A stretch of DNA of 62,560 nucleotides from positions 1,441,025 to 1,503,584 of the forward strand of contig JAHNZQ020000172.1 in assembly GCA_019155205.2 (NCBI GenBank), in the 5' to 3' direction. The stretch's first letter is position 1; every line of letters starts with the position of its first letter. The position numbers and the translations under genes are program-made. Below the pieces are notes generated by a model, which was not told the origin of the DNA, made no database searches, and saw only the letters and a program-made list of their open reading frames with translations. This document shows, piece after piece, positions 10,403-21,100 of this stretch. This DNA comes from Gracilaria vermiculophylla. Its lineage: Eukaryota; Rhodophyta; Florideophyceae; Gracilariales; Gracilariaceae.

Positions 10403-11499
10403 CTGTCGAATGACTTCTCTAGCCCAGGCGCCAAGTTCTCTGTCCGATCTTGAGTTGTATCACACCTCTACCGGTGCGCCATTACGCCAAGGGGAGCACT
10501 TCGACCATCATGCCACGCGAGTCTTTGTGACTTTCCATGTCAGGCGCGTGAGTCTCTCGTGCCCTGTGGAGGACTACATTCACCATTTCGGGCCGTACCT
10601 TCAGTCAATGAGATTCTGCGCCATACCGGAAGCTGCTTGGAACGACCAGAAGCGGAACCGAGTGGACGCCTTTTGCGCTCACTGGCTCTATACTCCGGTA
10701 CACTGTGAAAATACTCCGACCAAGTAGGGGCACTGTGACACTCCATATCTCAGGTGGGCCGGAGAGCGAGAGATCCAGGCTTGACTCCAAGTACTCCACC
10801 ACAAGGAAACTTCACGCCATTGAGCGGGACGGCTCGGAAGCATAATCGATGGACGCTCTGCTCTTGCAGTGTTTCCCTTCGATCCCCCTCACGATCGCCT
10901 CTACTAGCTCAACCGCGACCGATGGGGGACGCACCTTGCGGATAAGACACGAGCGCAGACCGCCTTGGATACTTCTACGGGGGGCACAACACGGAGTTCC
11001 ACGACATGCCTTCCTGGCAACGTCCGAAGTATTAACTTAATGTGGACGATTCCTGGAGGGACCATTAGGTATCCCCGCACCTCTGTGTCGCAACGCCAAT
11101 TACCTTCGCGTACCACACCTCGAAGGTTCTGGATCCCCATAAATACTTAGGGCGGTTCGCCATGTTGATCGCCTCGACAGAGTTCGCGGTCGGCACCCTC
11201 ATGGCGAGTCTCCAAGCAGCGGACGAAGGCGTCAATTCCTTTACTCGGTGTCGCAACAGTCGCCTCTACTGGAATTCTTTGTATCAGCCAGCCGTCGGAC
11301 GTTTCTTCCCCTTGTCGGCGTTCATTATCCGGATTCTGCGCTCCTTCGGAATTCAGAACCTGATCAAGGGGTACTGCGTGGAGCGATTCGGAGGCGGAGA
11401 CGCTGCTGAACTGCAACCTGCAGGTGGCGTGGAACGATACGCCGGGCTTCTTTTGTTATGAATATGGCTAAAACAGGATCCACCCTATTGTGAGGAGCC

Positions 11500-13860
11500 T
11501 CAATGGAGACGATGACAGGCGCGCCTCCTTGGGCTTTCCCCATCTTGCGCCTTTTCGGGTTCCTCAGATACCACGGCTCACGGTGAAGCGTGCAAACAGA
11601 ATGCTCAAAGGCGTCGAATGGGTTCAACGGGATTGGGGAGCCCACCGATTCTACGTCGGCGGAGCATAAAGCTTCTCCCCCATTCCTAAAGGAGACCTCC
11701 GTGGAGCTGAGACTGGATGATAAGGAGCCACGCAGAGCCTCTGCACGTGGCACTGAGAATTTTCCTGGTTGGAGGGGGGCTGAGATACAGTCGGGGACGG
11801 CTGCTGCGGTTGCGCATCGAGATTCGACGTGTTCCCCTGAGGTCCAAACCATTTGGACACTGGCACCTGCGTTACTGGTGCAAGTGACAGTGCAACAAGC
11901 TGCTTTCCTAGTGGGACGTGGTAACCGTAGTTTCCTTGAGTTGAGCGGATGTCACGATATGCGCTTCGGTAACTTCCACTCTCCGTTGGTGGGTCCTTTA
12001 GGTCATGGAAGTTCTTTTCCAGTTTCTACAGGATGGAGGCCCTCATTGCTGGGCTAAGAGTCGTACAGTGTACTGGTTCTGGAGATGAGCAAATCCTGGA
12101 AGGCGGTATGTAGCCTCGAGTGTTCACAAATGGGACACTCCTGAAAAATCCTTCCGAGGCGTAGAAGTGGGAGATGAGGGAGTCCTCGTCCTAGACAGTG
12201 CTCCTTGAGATGAGACAAATGTGAAGGCAAGAGTCTCTTGCTCTACTACGAGCGTGAGCTTATCGATCTCCTCCGAAGTGCTAGAGTCCAACGTCAGGGC
12301 GCACGCCCAATGTGTCTTTAAGGCCGCCTGTTTGTCCGAAAGTAGATCGTGGCTGCGACAAGCGGAACGGTGGGTGTCCCCATAAGATTCCGCGAAGCAA
12401 GTTAGCTCCGTTTAGGTGATCCTTGGGTGTGTGGTCCGGTGCACACGCACCCTTGCGCGGATCGAGGGAAGAAGTTCCGTGACAAACAAAGACTTCAACT
12501 GCCGTTCGGAGTACACGTTCCAGCACCGTAGGGCCTTCTTCCACGACTTCTGTGAGAGCTTCGTCTCGATCGTTCCCGTGTTTTGCCTGTAGGAGTTGAT
12601 TTCAGCGTCAGCATTGGCTACCGCCTGGTCCGTGGCCTATCTTTTGCGGAAGGAAATCACCACCTCCGGGTACATCGTCAAGATCTCCATTCCAGGATCA
12701 TCCACAATGATGTTCTCCCCCGTGACGCGCGGCTGCACCATGGAGTGCGCTCAGCCTGTGCGATAGAACTGAAAGCACCATACGGCGGCACCTTCATTGA
12801 CACCATTGGTATTACATGCTAAACGGAAGCGTGTGAGAAAAAGCAACACCAAGATGGGGTCTTCGCCTGAGAAGAAGTGCTCTTTCATTTGAATATCAAT
12901 GCGGCCCTAGATCTTTTTGAGTCGTTTAGAAACCGACGCGTCGTAAAGAGTGGAGCGATCATTCAACCTCTAGGTGTCATAATCCACCACTTTTGCGAAA
13001 AGGTCGTTAGGCGGGACATCGTTCCTGACCCTTCTGCTTTTCTCCTTGGGAGATATACTGTCCTCCGAGCTGGAGCTGTACGGATTGAGAGTCTGAGCTT
13101 CTTTCCAAATCCGTGTCTCGTTTTCTTCTTTTCTCCCTCCGTTTCTTTTGGCGTCTTTTCTTGAGGTGATCTGGGTTATTGACGATACCCCCGTTATCGC
13201 GGTCTACCAGAGGATCATCTTGTACTTCCCTCCTTGGGTGAATTCCTCGGCGAATGGTATCTTGGCCTCCTCCGTTGGGCGTCAGGGCCATACGGTGCAT
13301 AGCAAGATTCCGGAGGGGGTCCCGTTTCTCCACGGCAGTATCTGTTCCTCCTCTGGCGTAGGGGGTGGCAGTATCCTGTTCCTCTCTTCGTGGCTTCACC
13401 TGAAGTGTAGATAGGGGTAACCTATGCTGTACGGAAGAATGAGTTTAAAACGCCACTATGGGGCCCATCTGTGTAATTGAAGAATGAATCTCCGAACGGA
13501 TAACATCTGAGGTAACCACCGGGAAAAGGTCCGAATCCAGGAAAGCATCCATAGCACGATGAGCGCTCTCCGTTGCGATTTCCTCAACAAGGACGTGACG
13601 GCGCGCTCCGAAATATGCTTTAACATCTGCAGGTATTCTTTCGGTGACGCGGAGGATTTCGCTTGCCTTTGATCGTGCACTCTCCTCAGGCCACTCTTGA
13701 AACGTTCCACAGAGGAGCCAGGATTCCTGAGGAGACTTTCAGGGTCCTTCAGTCTGACAGCCATATATTGGGGAGCGCTGCGCGTGTTGCGCCCATCAAC
13801 GGAGTTGGTTGCTTGCGGATCCTGCAGGGGGGATTCCATAGAAGATTCTGAGTGGTCCAT
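11500..13860 (-). pseudogene. Chromo-1b gag and gag-pro remnant
   Basis: The ATG at 13858-13860 starts a protein aligning to Chromo-1a gag (MDHSESSMESP against MDPSQHPMETP; SLLRNPGSSVERF shared). The basic region (13399-13007, Lys/Arg-rich with RDTD.ERSSD) and the capsid region (about 13000-12100) follow with stops: VVDYD then TAG, and another stop before the conserved FFSGEDPI block. A two-base loss near 13080 shifts frame relative to Chromo-1a. The pro-leader part ends at ..EHSVCTL, where Chromo-1a would continue into the protease, and the deletion joint follows. Not functional. Confidence 0.78.
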
Positions 13861-14015
13861 ACAGGAAAAGCTTTGGGGTGATTTTCTTCCACTTCCGAAC
13901 TACCTTAAGGAAGAATTCCACTGTTGTGTTCCGATCGTTGCATACCAGAAACCCTGTTTTGTCGTGACTTTTGCGATTACTTTAAGAAACGGACCTTCTA
14001 GATCGGGAGAGCAGT

Positions 14016-14569
14016 TGTGATACAGTCAGTTCTCCTTTCCAGGCGGCAGGGCACAACGTCCATTAGGAGTTTTTGTGGACTCCAGAGGCACAAGCATCTA
14101 AAGGTGGTGTCCGGTAATCTCTGTCGCGAGCCGGGAGAATTCTGAAAGGGGATCCGAAAACACTAAGCGGAGATGGAGGTTCACTGGGCGGACTATGCTC
14201 CAACAGGCATTCCTACGAGGCGACCTGGAAACTGTCGGCTTATAAACCTTTAGGATGTTCGAAGAAAATCTCCAACCGGAAAAATAGATGAAGAATCAAG
14301 GGTGCTTTTTTTATTTCCCCAAATGTGGAGCTCAACCAGTATATTAAGTATAAAGCAGGGAGCCCGCCTCGGCAGATCTCACTACTGTAGTAATTACGAG
14401 CACAAAGTAACTAAAATAAATCTAAATTCTACCTTTCCTCAGGGGTACTGTTGCACACGTGGGCTAAATTATGCACCACGTGGCTCAGTTAATAAAATAC
14501 GAGCCCTCCTTAGGAATATCTCGTCGTAAACCCACACCACCATATCACATATGGACCCACTGTACTACG
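14016..14569 (-). repeat. 5' LTR of Chromo-1b
   Basis: A 554-bp copy whose outer end reads CTACG instead of CTACA. The adjoining internal sequence (13988-14015) is the mutated primer-site region, reading CTCTCCCGATCTAGAAGG on the minus strand. Confidence 0.9.
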
Positions 14570-14574
14570 CATAC

Positions 14575-14850
14575 CTTTGCATTCCAAATTACTACCTGGC
14601 CACGCCGAGATAGCCCGACGTGTGACAGAGATATCTGACCGTTTTAACGGAAGCTGCCTCAATCATAGGACTTGCTGGATCCCCGGTTTCTCCATTCGTC
14701 TTCCTCCTGCACCCGTTGCGGCGGCTTGGCCTCGGAGCTACGCCCGACTTGTGTGCCACGCCCGAGGAAGACTTCGGCCCTGAACCACCTCGCGAGAGGG
14801 AGGTTCGCACCTCCATCGTTGTAAGTTCCCCTTTGGGGTACTGCACTACA
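14575..14850 (+). repeat. Probable end of the Chromo-2a 5' LTR, split by Chromo-1b
   Basis: This begins right after the CATAC target duplication and ends GGGTACTGCACTACA at 14850, about 65 bp before the Chromo-2a gag frame. The last 57 bases resemble the LTR-end-like segment ending at 8553 (hairpin, then TGCACTACA). The left part of this LTR would be the sequence before 9252. The LTR start was not located. Confidence 0.45.
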
Positions 14851-14899
14851 GTCTAGGACAGAGCCTGCCATCACTCGCAGTCGTTCCCACTAATATAGT

Positions 14900-17020
14900 G
14901 ATCAACCGGGCAACCAGTTGCGTTCGCAGATCCCAATATCGCCTTCACCGAGTCTAGCCGCGAAGAGTTCTAAATCTTTTGGGCATGATTCGGAAAACAA
15001 AGATCTCCGTCCAGCTTTTCTCGGTAGTCGGACACCCAGTGTTGGATCGTCTATGGCACCTTGCGCCGAAGCGGTTACCCAAGCAGCACCTGGTAAGATT
15101 GTAAATTCTTAGATCTAAGACATAGTAGGGCCGTCCCGCGCTTTCGAGCGGCATATGAAACATTTCGAGTGATATTCCCACACTATGAGGGGTCGTTAAG
15201 GCTAACCTCATAAGCGCGGTGGTCGAGAACTTGCGTCTTCTAAGCTCAGATGCCAACACTTTACTGGAATGTTAAGGTAGACTGGCAGCTTTCGTAGAAG
15301 AAGATGAGATCCGGTTCAACCCTATCCGATCTTGTGACGTGACGTTGGAAAAAACACTCCTGTCAGACCCACCAATCCTTAGTGGGCAAGCAGCAGTCTC
15401 TCAAAATGATAATGAGAGACAGATGTGGAAGGACCGCCGTAATGGAAGTCCAATGTGCACAAGCATGCCCAGTATGATGACATGTCAAATTCGTCGAGTT
15501 CTTCACCGAGTGATTCTGAAGGTTCTGCTAGCTCAAAATCTGATTCTGAGGACACAATGAGGCGCTCATCATGCTCCAAGTAGTTGTCGGCTACTGCTGG
15601 TGCCATTCGGGCATGCACAAACGGCGGGAGGCACCTTGGTCTCAAGGAATTGAAACCGACGACCCCGATGTATCGAAGGCATTCATCTTACCAGTACTAC
15701 TGGCTGGAAGATTTCCCGATGGAAAGAACCCCCCGTGGAACGGAAAGACTGCGGGATTGCATCAAGAGATTGCAGCTCATACTGCTTAACAAGACATTTT
15801 CTGAAGAAGACCCCATTATGGTATTGGCATTTTTGGCGCGATTTTGCGCACAAGCCGATGTACTTGCGATAAAGGAGGGGCGAACCAATGTTGTTTTGCA
15901 GTACGTCATACGGGGGGTGGGTGGATGGAGAACAATACAACTCTGTTAGAGGTTCAAGCCCGGTCTCCGAAGGAAGGTTGCGTTGCTGGCTGGAAGCAGT
16001 GTGATACCGGCTGCGTTTCTATGCCTCCAACCAGGCGATTCAGTCTTCCATATCTGCTCTGCAAAACACGGGCCAAAAGCACGAAGCGACGAAAACCGAC
16101 TATTTGGTACACCTCAACAAGGCTCTCAACCGTTGTGGTAACGTCTATACCGCTTCTTAGTGGAGTGCCATAATCATTGATGGGTTGAATCCCGCGATCG
16201 AAACCCTGGTCGCCCGCTGTCGGGAAAATAAATCAAGGCTCTTTTACCTGGAGGTAGTGCAGTACATACGAGCCGAATGTTATGCGTTTCGTTCTCGTCA
16301 CGTTCCTCAGAGGTCAAGATCCGCGACGCCGTTGGTTATGGAGAACAAGTTTCCATCCCTTTCTCTAATGAATGAGGAGCAGCTTCAACCGAGGTATGAA
16401 AATCTTCGTGGCGCACAAGGCAATGCTCTGTAGGTCCCTGCTTCTGAGAATTCGTCTATGACGGAGGGGACGTACAATACTGCGCGGTACGATGCAGTAA
16501 TAAACGCTGGGAACGGACGGGTTATGGCTCCTCGTATTTCGTTTCAAAACGGGTGTATCCGTAATCAAATTCCAAGGTGGTCGAACTCCGGCACGAAAGG
16601 ACAAAGCCCACGATGCTCGAAATATCGCACCGCGTCGCACGGTAGGTTCGATCTGCCATCCGTGCAATACCCACGGTCACACTTCCCCGCAGTGTCTCCT
16701 CTCAATCAAAGAGTTGCCTTCGACCGCAGCCCACTATGAGGCCCTTGCATGGGAAAAATACGTATCGGTTCTCGTTGCCTCCCATCTCCGTACCGAAACA
16801 AATTTTAGCGCAGTCCCGCCACATCCGTTCATGGGCCATGACACGGTGAAACCTGTATGGCCTTCATCAAAAGAAGCCACAGCAAACTCACCTTCAACGG
16901 AATACCGTGGCCGAAATGCCCAAGCTCCTATAACAGAGGAAACTGAGCGATCTGCTCAGAACGTTCTGAACCAAGAAAACTAACTGTGAAAGTCTCTCAT
17001 TCGTAAGAGGCGCCCATAAG
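14900..17020 (+). pseudogene. Chromo-2a gag
   Basis: The capsid precursor. The N-terminal part (open 14918-15112) aligns with the Chromo-2b N-terminus (AEAVTQAAPG against AETVARTAPG). The capsid core is visible at 15584-15949 (LGLKELKPTTPMY..., DCIKRLQLIL, FSEEDPIMVLAFLARF). A gypsy-type zinc knuckle is perfectly kept in one frame at 16654-16695: C-HP-C-NTHG-H-TSPQ-C. The segment after it (TNFSAVP...GHD.VKPVWP) is shared with Chromo-2b. At least four frame changes separate these blocks. Confidence 0.8.
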
Positions 17021-17189
17021 GTCCGGTTGTGTGAAGCTCGAGGACTCGAAGCCTCGCGTCATGGTGAAAGTCCTGATAAGGAAGGACGCAGCAGACGCGG
17101 ACTCGGAACCCTTTGCTATTCTTTGTCGACCGTGAAAACGAGCAAAACATCACCGGTTCCCGTAGGGAGTACTGGTAATGGGAAAGCGT

Positions 17190-17580
17190 AATTATAATTC
17201 CTACACCAACCTTGGCCTGAGCCTCCAGTTTATGGTACGATATCTCACGGTGCCAGATACCGGTGCAGATCCCAAGTTTGAAGTGTAATCTATATTGTCC
17301 CTGCAGCTGCGGTATCGAATCCTTTATGGAACGGGGCTTGAAATCGCAGACGCGAACATGATCTGCTTGAAAACGATGGAAATTATCGACCTAGTCGTAC
17401 TCCTTGGAAGTTTAATGGGGAAACACGACTTCGTGGTTCGCCAGTCGTTGGCAGCTCCAGTGATACTGGGATGTGACTTCTGCGACCACTTCATCGATGC
17501 CATCCCGCCCATTTAAGGCGTATGAAACTTGAAAATGGACCCTCCGTTCCGATTGCTTGTTGTCCCTTGAAGAACGCCTC
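17190..17580 (+). pseudogene. Chromo-2a protease
   Basis: A retropepsin-type aspartic protease. The DTGA motif (17256-17267) is intact but is followed within ten codons by a stop at 17286. The second half is open (17295-17516) with the ILGCDFCD motif that corresponds to the retropepsin ILG block. The corresponding frame in Chromo-2b (29565-30014) lacks that stop. Confidence 0.75.
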
Positions 17581-17999
17581 CCAGAAACGGGTACAGCTCC
17601 ATGCGGCGCCGTTTCCCGGGAATTAACAAAACTCCGAGTAGCTATTTTGATCTGGATCCTGCCAAGACCTCAAGTTATGGTTGATATGAACTCCGGTCAT
17701 CATTGTTTGCGTGTTTTCCAACCCCTTCCCACTTATACAAGAAGCATCAATTGGCCGTTACAAACCAGATTGGGCAGGTGACACCGGATACGTCTTTCGG
17801 CATTCTGGCTGCCCACCGTGGTAACGATTCTCGGTATCATTGAAGGACAAATTAATTGGCTCTGGCACGCCATACCCTCTGGCAATGGTCCCAACCAAGA
17901 TAACCACGGCCAAGGTTCTCGGGATATTCACCGAGGGCAGCGCGGCAATGGGGACTGGAGCCCGGTAGCTTGGAGAGGAGATGCTATCCCATACCCACG

Positions 18000-19655
18000 A
18001 GTGAGGAACTTAGCCTGAAGAGGTCCAGCGAGAGATCAGGGAGAGAAAAACTGCACGCCAACAAGCTTCGACGCGGTGGATCCTCAGAAGGCACTCGAGG
18101 ATCTCGACCTTAGACATTTTCCACAGTCCCACCGCAAGCGCCTGCGCAATATGCTTCGGGAATTCACCAGGATATGAAATGGCTCTCTTGAAGAGGGTAC
18201 TGTAACGGAGCACAGTACTGATCTGCAGCCAGTCGTACGGTCAGTGGCACAGCAACCTTACAGGGTCCAGCCAAAGGTCCGGGGAGAGGAACAGCTCCAT
18301 GAGAACAAAATGCTCCGCGCAGGTGTGATTGAGACTGCCCAGTCGCCCCAGTTATCTCTAGTGGTAATGATTTCGAATTCAGATATAACCTGGTGGTTCT
18401 GCGTTGACTCTCGCCGGCTCAATGCCATGAAGGTACCCGATGCGTACCCTATCTCTCGTATGCAAGAGTGCATCGACTCTATTGGGATTTAATACGTGTG
18501 TACCACGTTACACACGAATAAAGGCTACTTGGAAGTTTCCGTTCGGAAAGAAGAACGATACAAGACTGCGTCCGTTTGCTATTAGGGCTCCTACCGCTTC
18601 AAGCGGATAATTTTTGAGCTAACAAATTCTCCTGATACCTTCCGGCGTGTCATCGGCATCCTCTTGACCCGCTTCCAGTTTCAGACATTACTTGTATATC
18701 TGGATAATATCGTTGTCTTTCTAGATAATCTGGATGACTGTCTCACCCATATGAGGGAGATCGTGACCTTTTTCCGAGATGCAGGGGTGACTTTCAAACT
18801 GAGGAAGTGCGATACTTTCACAGAGACAGCGAAATATATGTGGCAAGTAATCCGTTCTGAATGGTTATCGATCGAGAAAGCTCGTGATAGATCCCTGGCC
18901 AGGGCATAGGAACCCAGAATGCAGACAGTGCTATGCTCCTTCCTGGGACTTGCCAACGTTTCCAGACGGTTCATCCCGAGTACCTCGTATATTGTCGCAC
19001 CTCTCGTCGCGCTGCTGCGGAAAGGTCCATCATCCAAACTGGAACCCTCAAACTCCGCTCAAACGGATTCTTTTCACTCCTTTACGGAGGCGGTAATTTT
19101 TGCACCGATCTCATCGTTACCCAAACCGGGTCTTCCATACTCCGTTGATACGGAATCGAGCCACTACTACGTTGGCTGTGCGCTCTTTTAAACCATTTCG
19201 GAGGGGGAATAACACCCAATAAGATATTGGGCAAGCTCTTTCAATGAGCACGAGCGGAACTACTCCGTCTCGGAGAAGGAGTGCCTCGCAGTCTTGTGAG
19301 CACTGTCTACCATTCGCCCATATCATTTGAGGTGAATTTTATGACTTACACAGATTACTTTTCCTTGGGGTGGTTGATGAACATTTCGGATCCATCCGAT
19401 AGCCTCATGCGCTGGAGAATCCGCTTAGCGGAATACGACTTCCAAGACGTATACAAAAAGGGTGCACAGAACACTCAGGCCCACGTTCTGTCGTGTCTAC
19501 CCGCTACAGGGGAACCTCTCTCTTTGGAGGACGATGGAATCCCATTTTTCACGGCACAGTCCTCCAATCCGGAAGTGAAAGACCCCTCGGAAACGGAGTG
19601 GACAGTCAACTGGAACTTCGAAGTGGATATTGACAATATGCTCGCCAAAGGCGAG
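18000..19655 (+). pseudogene. Chromo-2a reverse transcriptase and RNase H
   Basis: RT blocks: the VIETAQSP...LVVM region, FCVDSRRLNAMKVPDAYPISRM (18420-18470) and the active site (18697-18708), which reads YLDN instead of YLDD. The RT end shows SFLGLANVSRRFIP (18937 on). RNase H follows: YSVDTESSHYYVGCALF (19138-19190) in place of the TDAS.xGxGAVL block, then ALSRL-like HVLSCLP near 19482. Stops near 18490, 18585 and 18907 break it. The C-terminal part runs directly into the TRIM-B insertion at 19661. Confidence 0.82.
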
Positions 19656-19739
19656 ATTCATGTTGACAGTTCAAATGGTGAACTGTGCGTCCTGTGTCAC
19701 AAGAGAGTGTAGCACAAATAGCTCATCTGTTTTCTAACA

Positions 19740-19754
19740 GGCTATGGGCCCAGC
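19740..19754 (+). promoter_or_regulatory. TRIM-B primer-binding site (internal, half-tRNA type)
   Basis: GGCTATGGGCCCAGC directly follows the 5' LTR. Its complement GCTGGGCCCATAGCC is, with one change, the anticodon arm CTGGGCCCATAACC of eukaryotic initiator tRNA-Met. Drosophila copia is known to start its interior with a comparable sequence and to prime from a cleaved half of that tRNA. The same site occurs in TRIM-C and TRIM-D. Confidence 0.8.
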
Positions 19755-19768
19755 TAATCGCTAGGACC

Positions 19769-19785
19769 CTGGGTTCGATCCCCAG
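19769..19785 (+). other. tRNA T-arm-like hairpin inside TRIM-B
   Basis: CTGGGTTCGATCCCCAG forms a perfect 5-bp stem with a TTCGATC loop and contains the polymerase III B-box consensus GGTTCGANNCC. It is not a tRNA gene: the sequence before it is the retroelement primer site, and no cloverleaf can be completed. Confidence 0.7.
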
Positions 19786-20009
19786 AAGTGACCTGAGCCT
19801 GAGAAATTGTACAGGTGTACAGCAGTAGTGAAGATTGTCTACTGTAAGCTCGAGGTCTCGTTCTGTAAGGAAGTACAGGGCGAGGGGGCGTGTTGATAGT
19901 TCAAATGGTGAACTGTGCGCCCTGTGTCACAAGAGAGTATAGCGCAAATAGCTCATCTGTTTTCTAACAATTCATAATGCCAAAACTCGTACCGGGATGT
20001 TGTGTACCG

Positions 20010-21100
20010 TCAAAACCGGAGGAAAGTATCCGAGAACAATTAGTCAATCCGTTCTGCACGTAAATATGAAACCGTATCAATGGTAATGAACTTCTTTTTT
20101 TCAGGATTAATGACGTCGGTTATCTTGTCGGCACCGTTGAAAAAACCCCACAGATATCCATTCCTGACTCCCTGAATCCGCGGGTGATGAACGTTTCGCA
20201 TTTCGCGAAGGTCAGTGGCTACGCTGGCGGTAGGAATCTCTATCTGACCCTCAGGAAGGAGTTTTACTGGCCTTCCCTCGTGATCGATTGTCATGCAACT
20301 ATACGTTTCTGCTCAAAATGCGCGAAGAACTGGGGAAAGCTCTGCGAAAATGCAACAAAACTCTGGATCTTCCCTCCACGGGCCCTGCTTGACTCTATTG
20401 CGATCGACATCCACCGTCCACTCCTCCCGACCCAGAGAGGCAATAAGTTTTTACACGCTTTCACGGACTGGTTCTCGATATTTGTTCTCATTGTTCTCCT
20501 TCGGATGATTACGGGCTTTAAAGTTGCCACTGCGCTCGCCACGCATTGGATATTCAATGGTGCTCCTCTAGTAAAGTTAATGTCAGTGAAAGGAAATCAA
20601 TTCACGTCTAAGTTCTTCCAGGATGTCTGTCGTACCCTGGACGTTAAAAACCTTTTCATTACGAAACACCGGCCCCAATGAAGTGGGCCCCTTGAACGGT
20701 TGTCCCTTACTATCCTCGTTTTGCTTCAAATTTATCTTGCCGATCACATAAAGACCTGGTACCTGTATACGGACGCACTAACGTTCGCGTTCCACACGCA
20801 AAGCCATCAGACTACCAGGGGGTCACCGTCTTAGTTGGTGCTGTGGTTACCCGGTGGCTTGGGAATCTCAAGCTATGCTTGGAACTTTCGCATAAGTTGA
20901 CGACTACCGCTAACGTTGGAAAGAACAGCTGGCAAAACTCATCCACGCGACGCCAATGTTAGTAGCACGTGCCCAAGCCGCTTACAAGCGGCACTTCAAA
21001 GCTCGTATGCGGAAAGAACGTGCTAGACCCACTGAAGCCGCCGACTTTTTGTTTGTCGGAAAGAATCTTTCTAGCTCCAACTAAGATAAGTAACACAAAC
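20010..21100 (+). pseudogene. Chromo-2a integrase
   Basis: The zinc-binding N-terminus is present as YWPSLVIDCHATIRFCSKCAK (CxxC kept, histidines weakly kept). The core shows SIAIDIHRPL (first aspartate kept), KLMSVKGNQFTSKFF (the usual TDNGxQF aspartate position reads SVKG, so the second catalytic residue is lost) and a C-terminal block TKHRPQ in place of TAYHPQ. A stop at about 20679 removes the glutamate region from the main frame. Matching remnants of the C-terminal part continue to about 21060. Confidence 0.75.

Larger units (their letters stand above)
9253..14569 (-). mobile_element. Chromo-1b, internally deleted Ty3/gypsy element with exact TSD
   Basis: 554-bp LTRs at 9253-9806 and 14016-14569 enclose 4.2 kb, with the TSD CATAC on both sides (9248-9252 and 14570-14574). 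Compared with Chromo-1a, its gag and start of pol (13860 down to about 11500) join directly to the post-pol region (matching about 54460 onwards of Chromo-1a). This skips the protease active site, RT, RNase H and integrase. It therefore could only have moved, if it moved in this form, using enzymes from another copy. Confidence 0.92.
19661..19969 (+). mobile_element. TRIM-B, 309-bp terminal-repeat retrotransposon in miniature
   Basis: 79-bp LTRs (19661-19739 and 19891-19969, four differences) start TGTTGA and end CTAACA and flank a 151-bp interior with no coding capacity. The perfect TSD ATTCA is at 19656-19660 and 19970-19974. The interior begins GGCTATGGGCCCAGC, the complement of the initiator tRNA-Met anticodon stem-loop, and ends in a purine-rich tract (CAGGGCGAGGGGGCG). 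Each LTR carries the inverted repeat AGTTCA...TGAACT near its start. It splits the Chromo-2a pol region. Confidence 0.95.

Noticed and set aside
10203..10727. 174-codon frame antisense to Chromo-1b as a host gene
   Set aside because: It lies wholly inside the retroelement and matches the antisense strand of Chromo-1a; kept only as a remark under the post-pol ORF.
19769..19785. tRNA gene in the TRIM interior
   Set aside because: Only the T-arm and part of an acceptor 3' half are present. No D-arm or anticodon arm can be formed, and the preceding sequence is the retroelement primer site.
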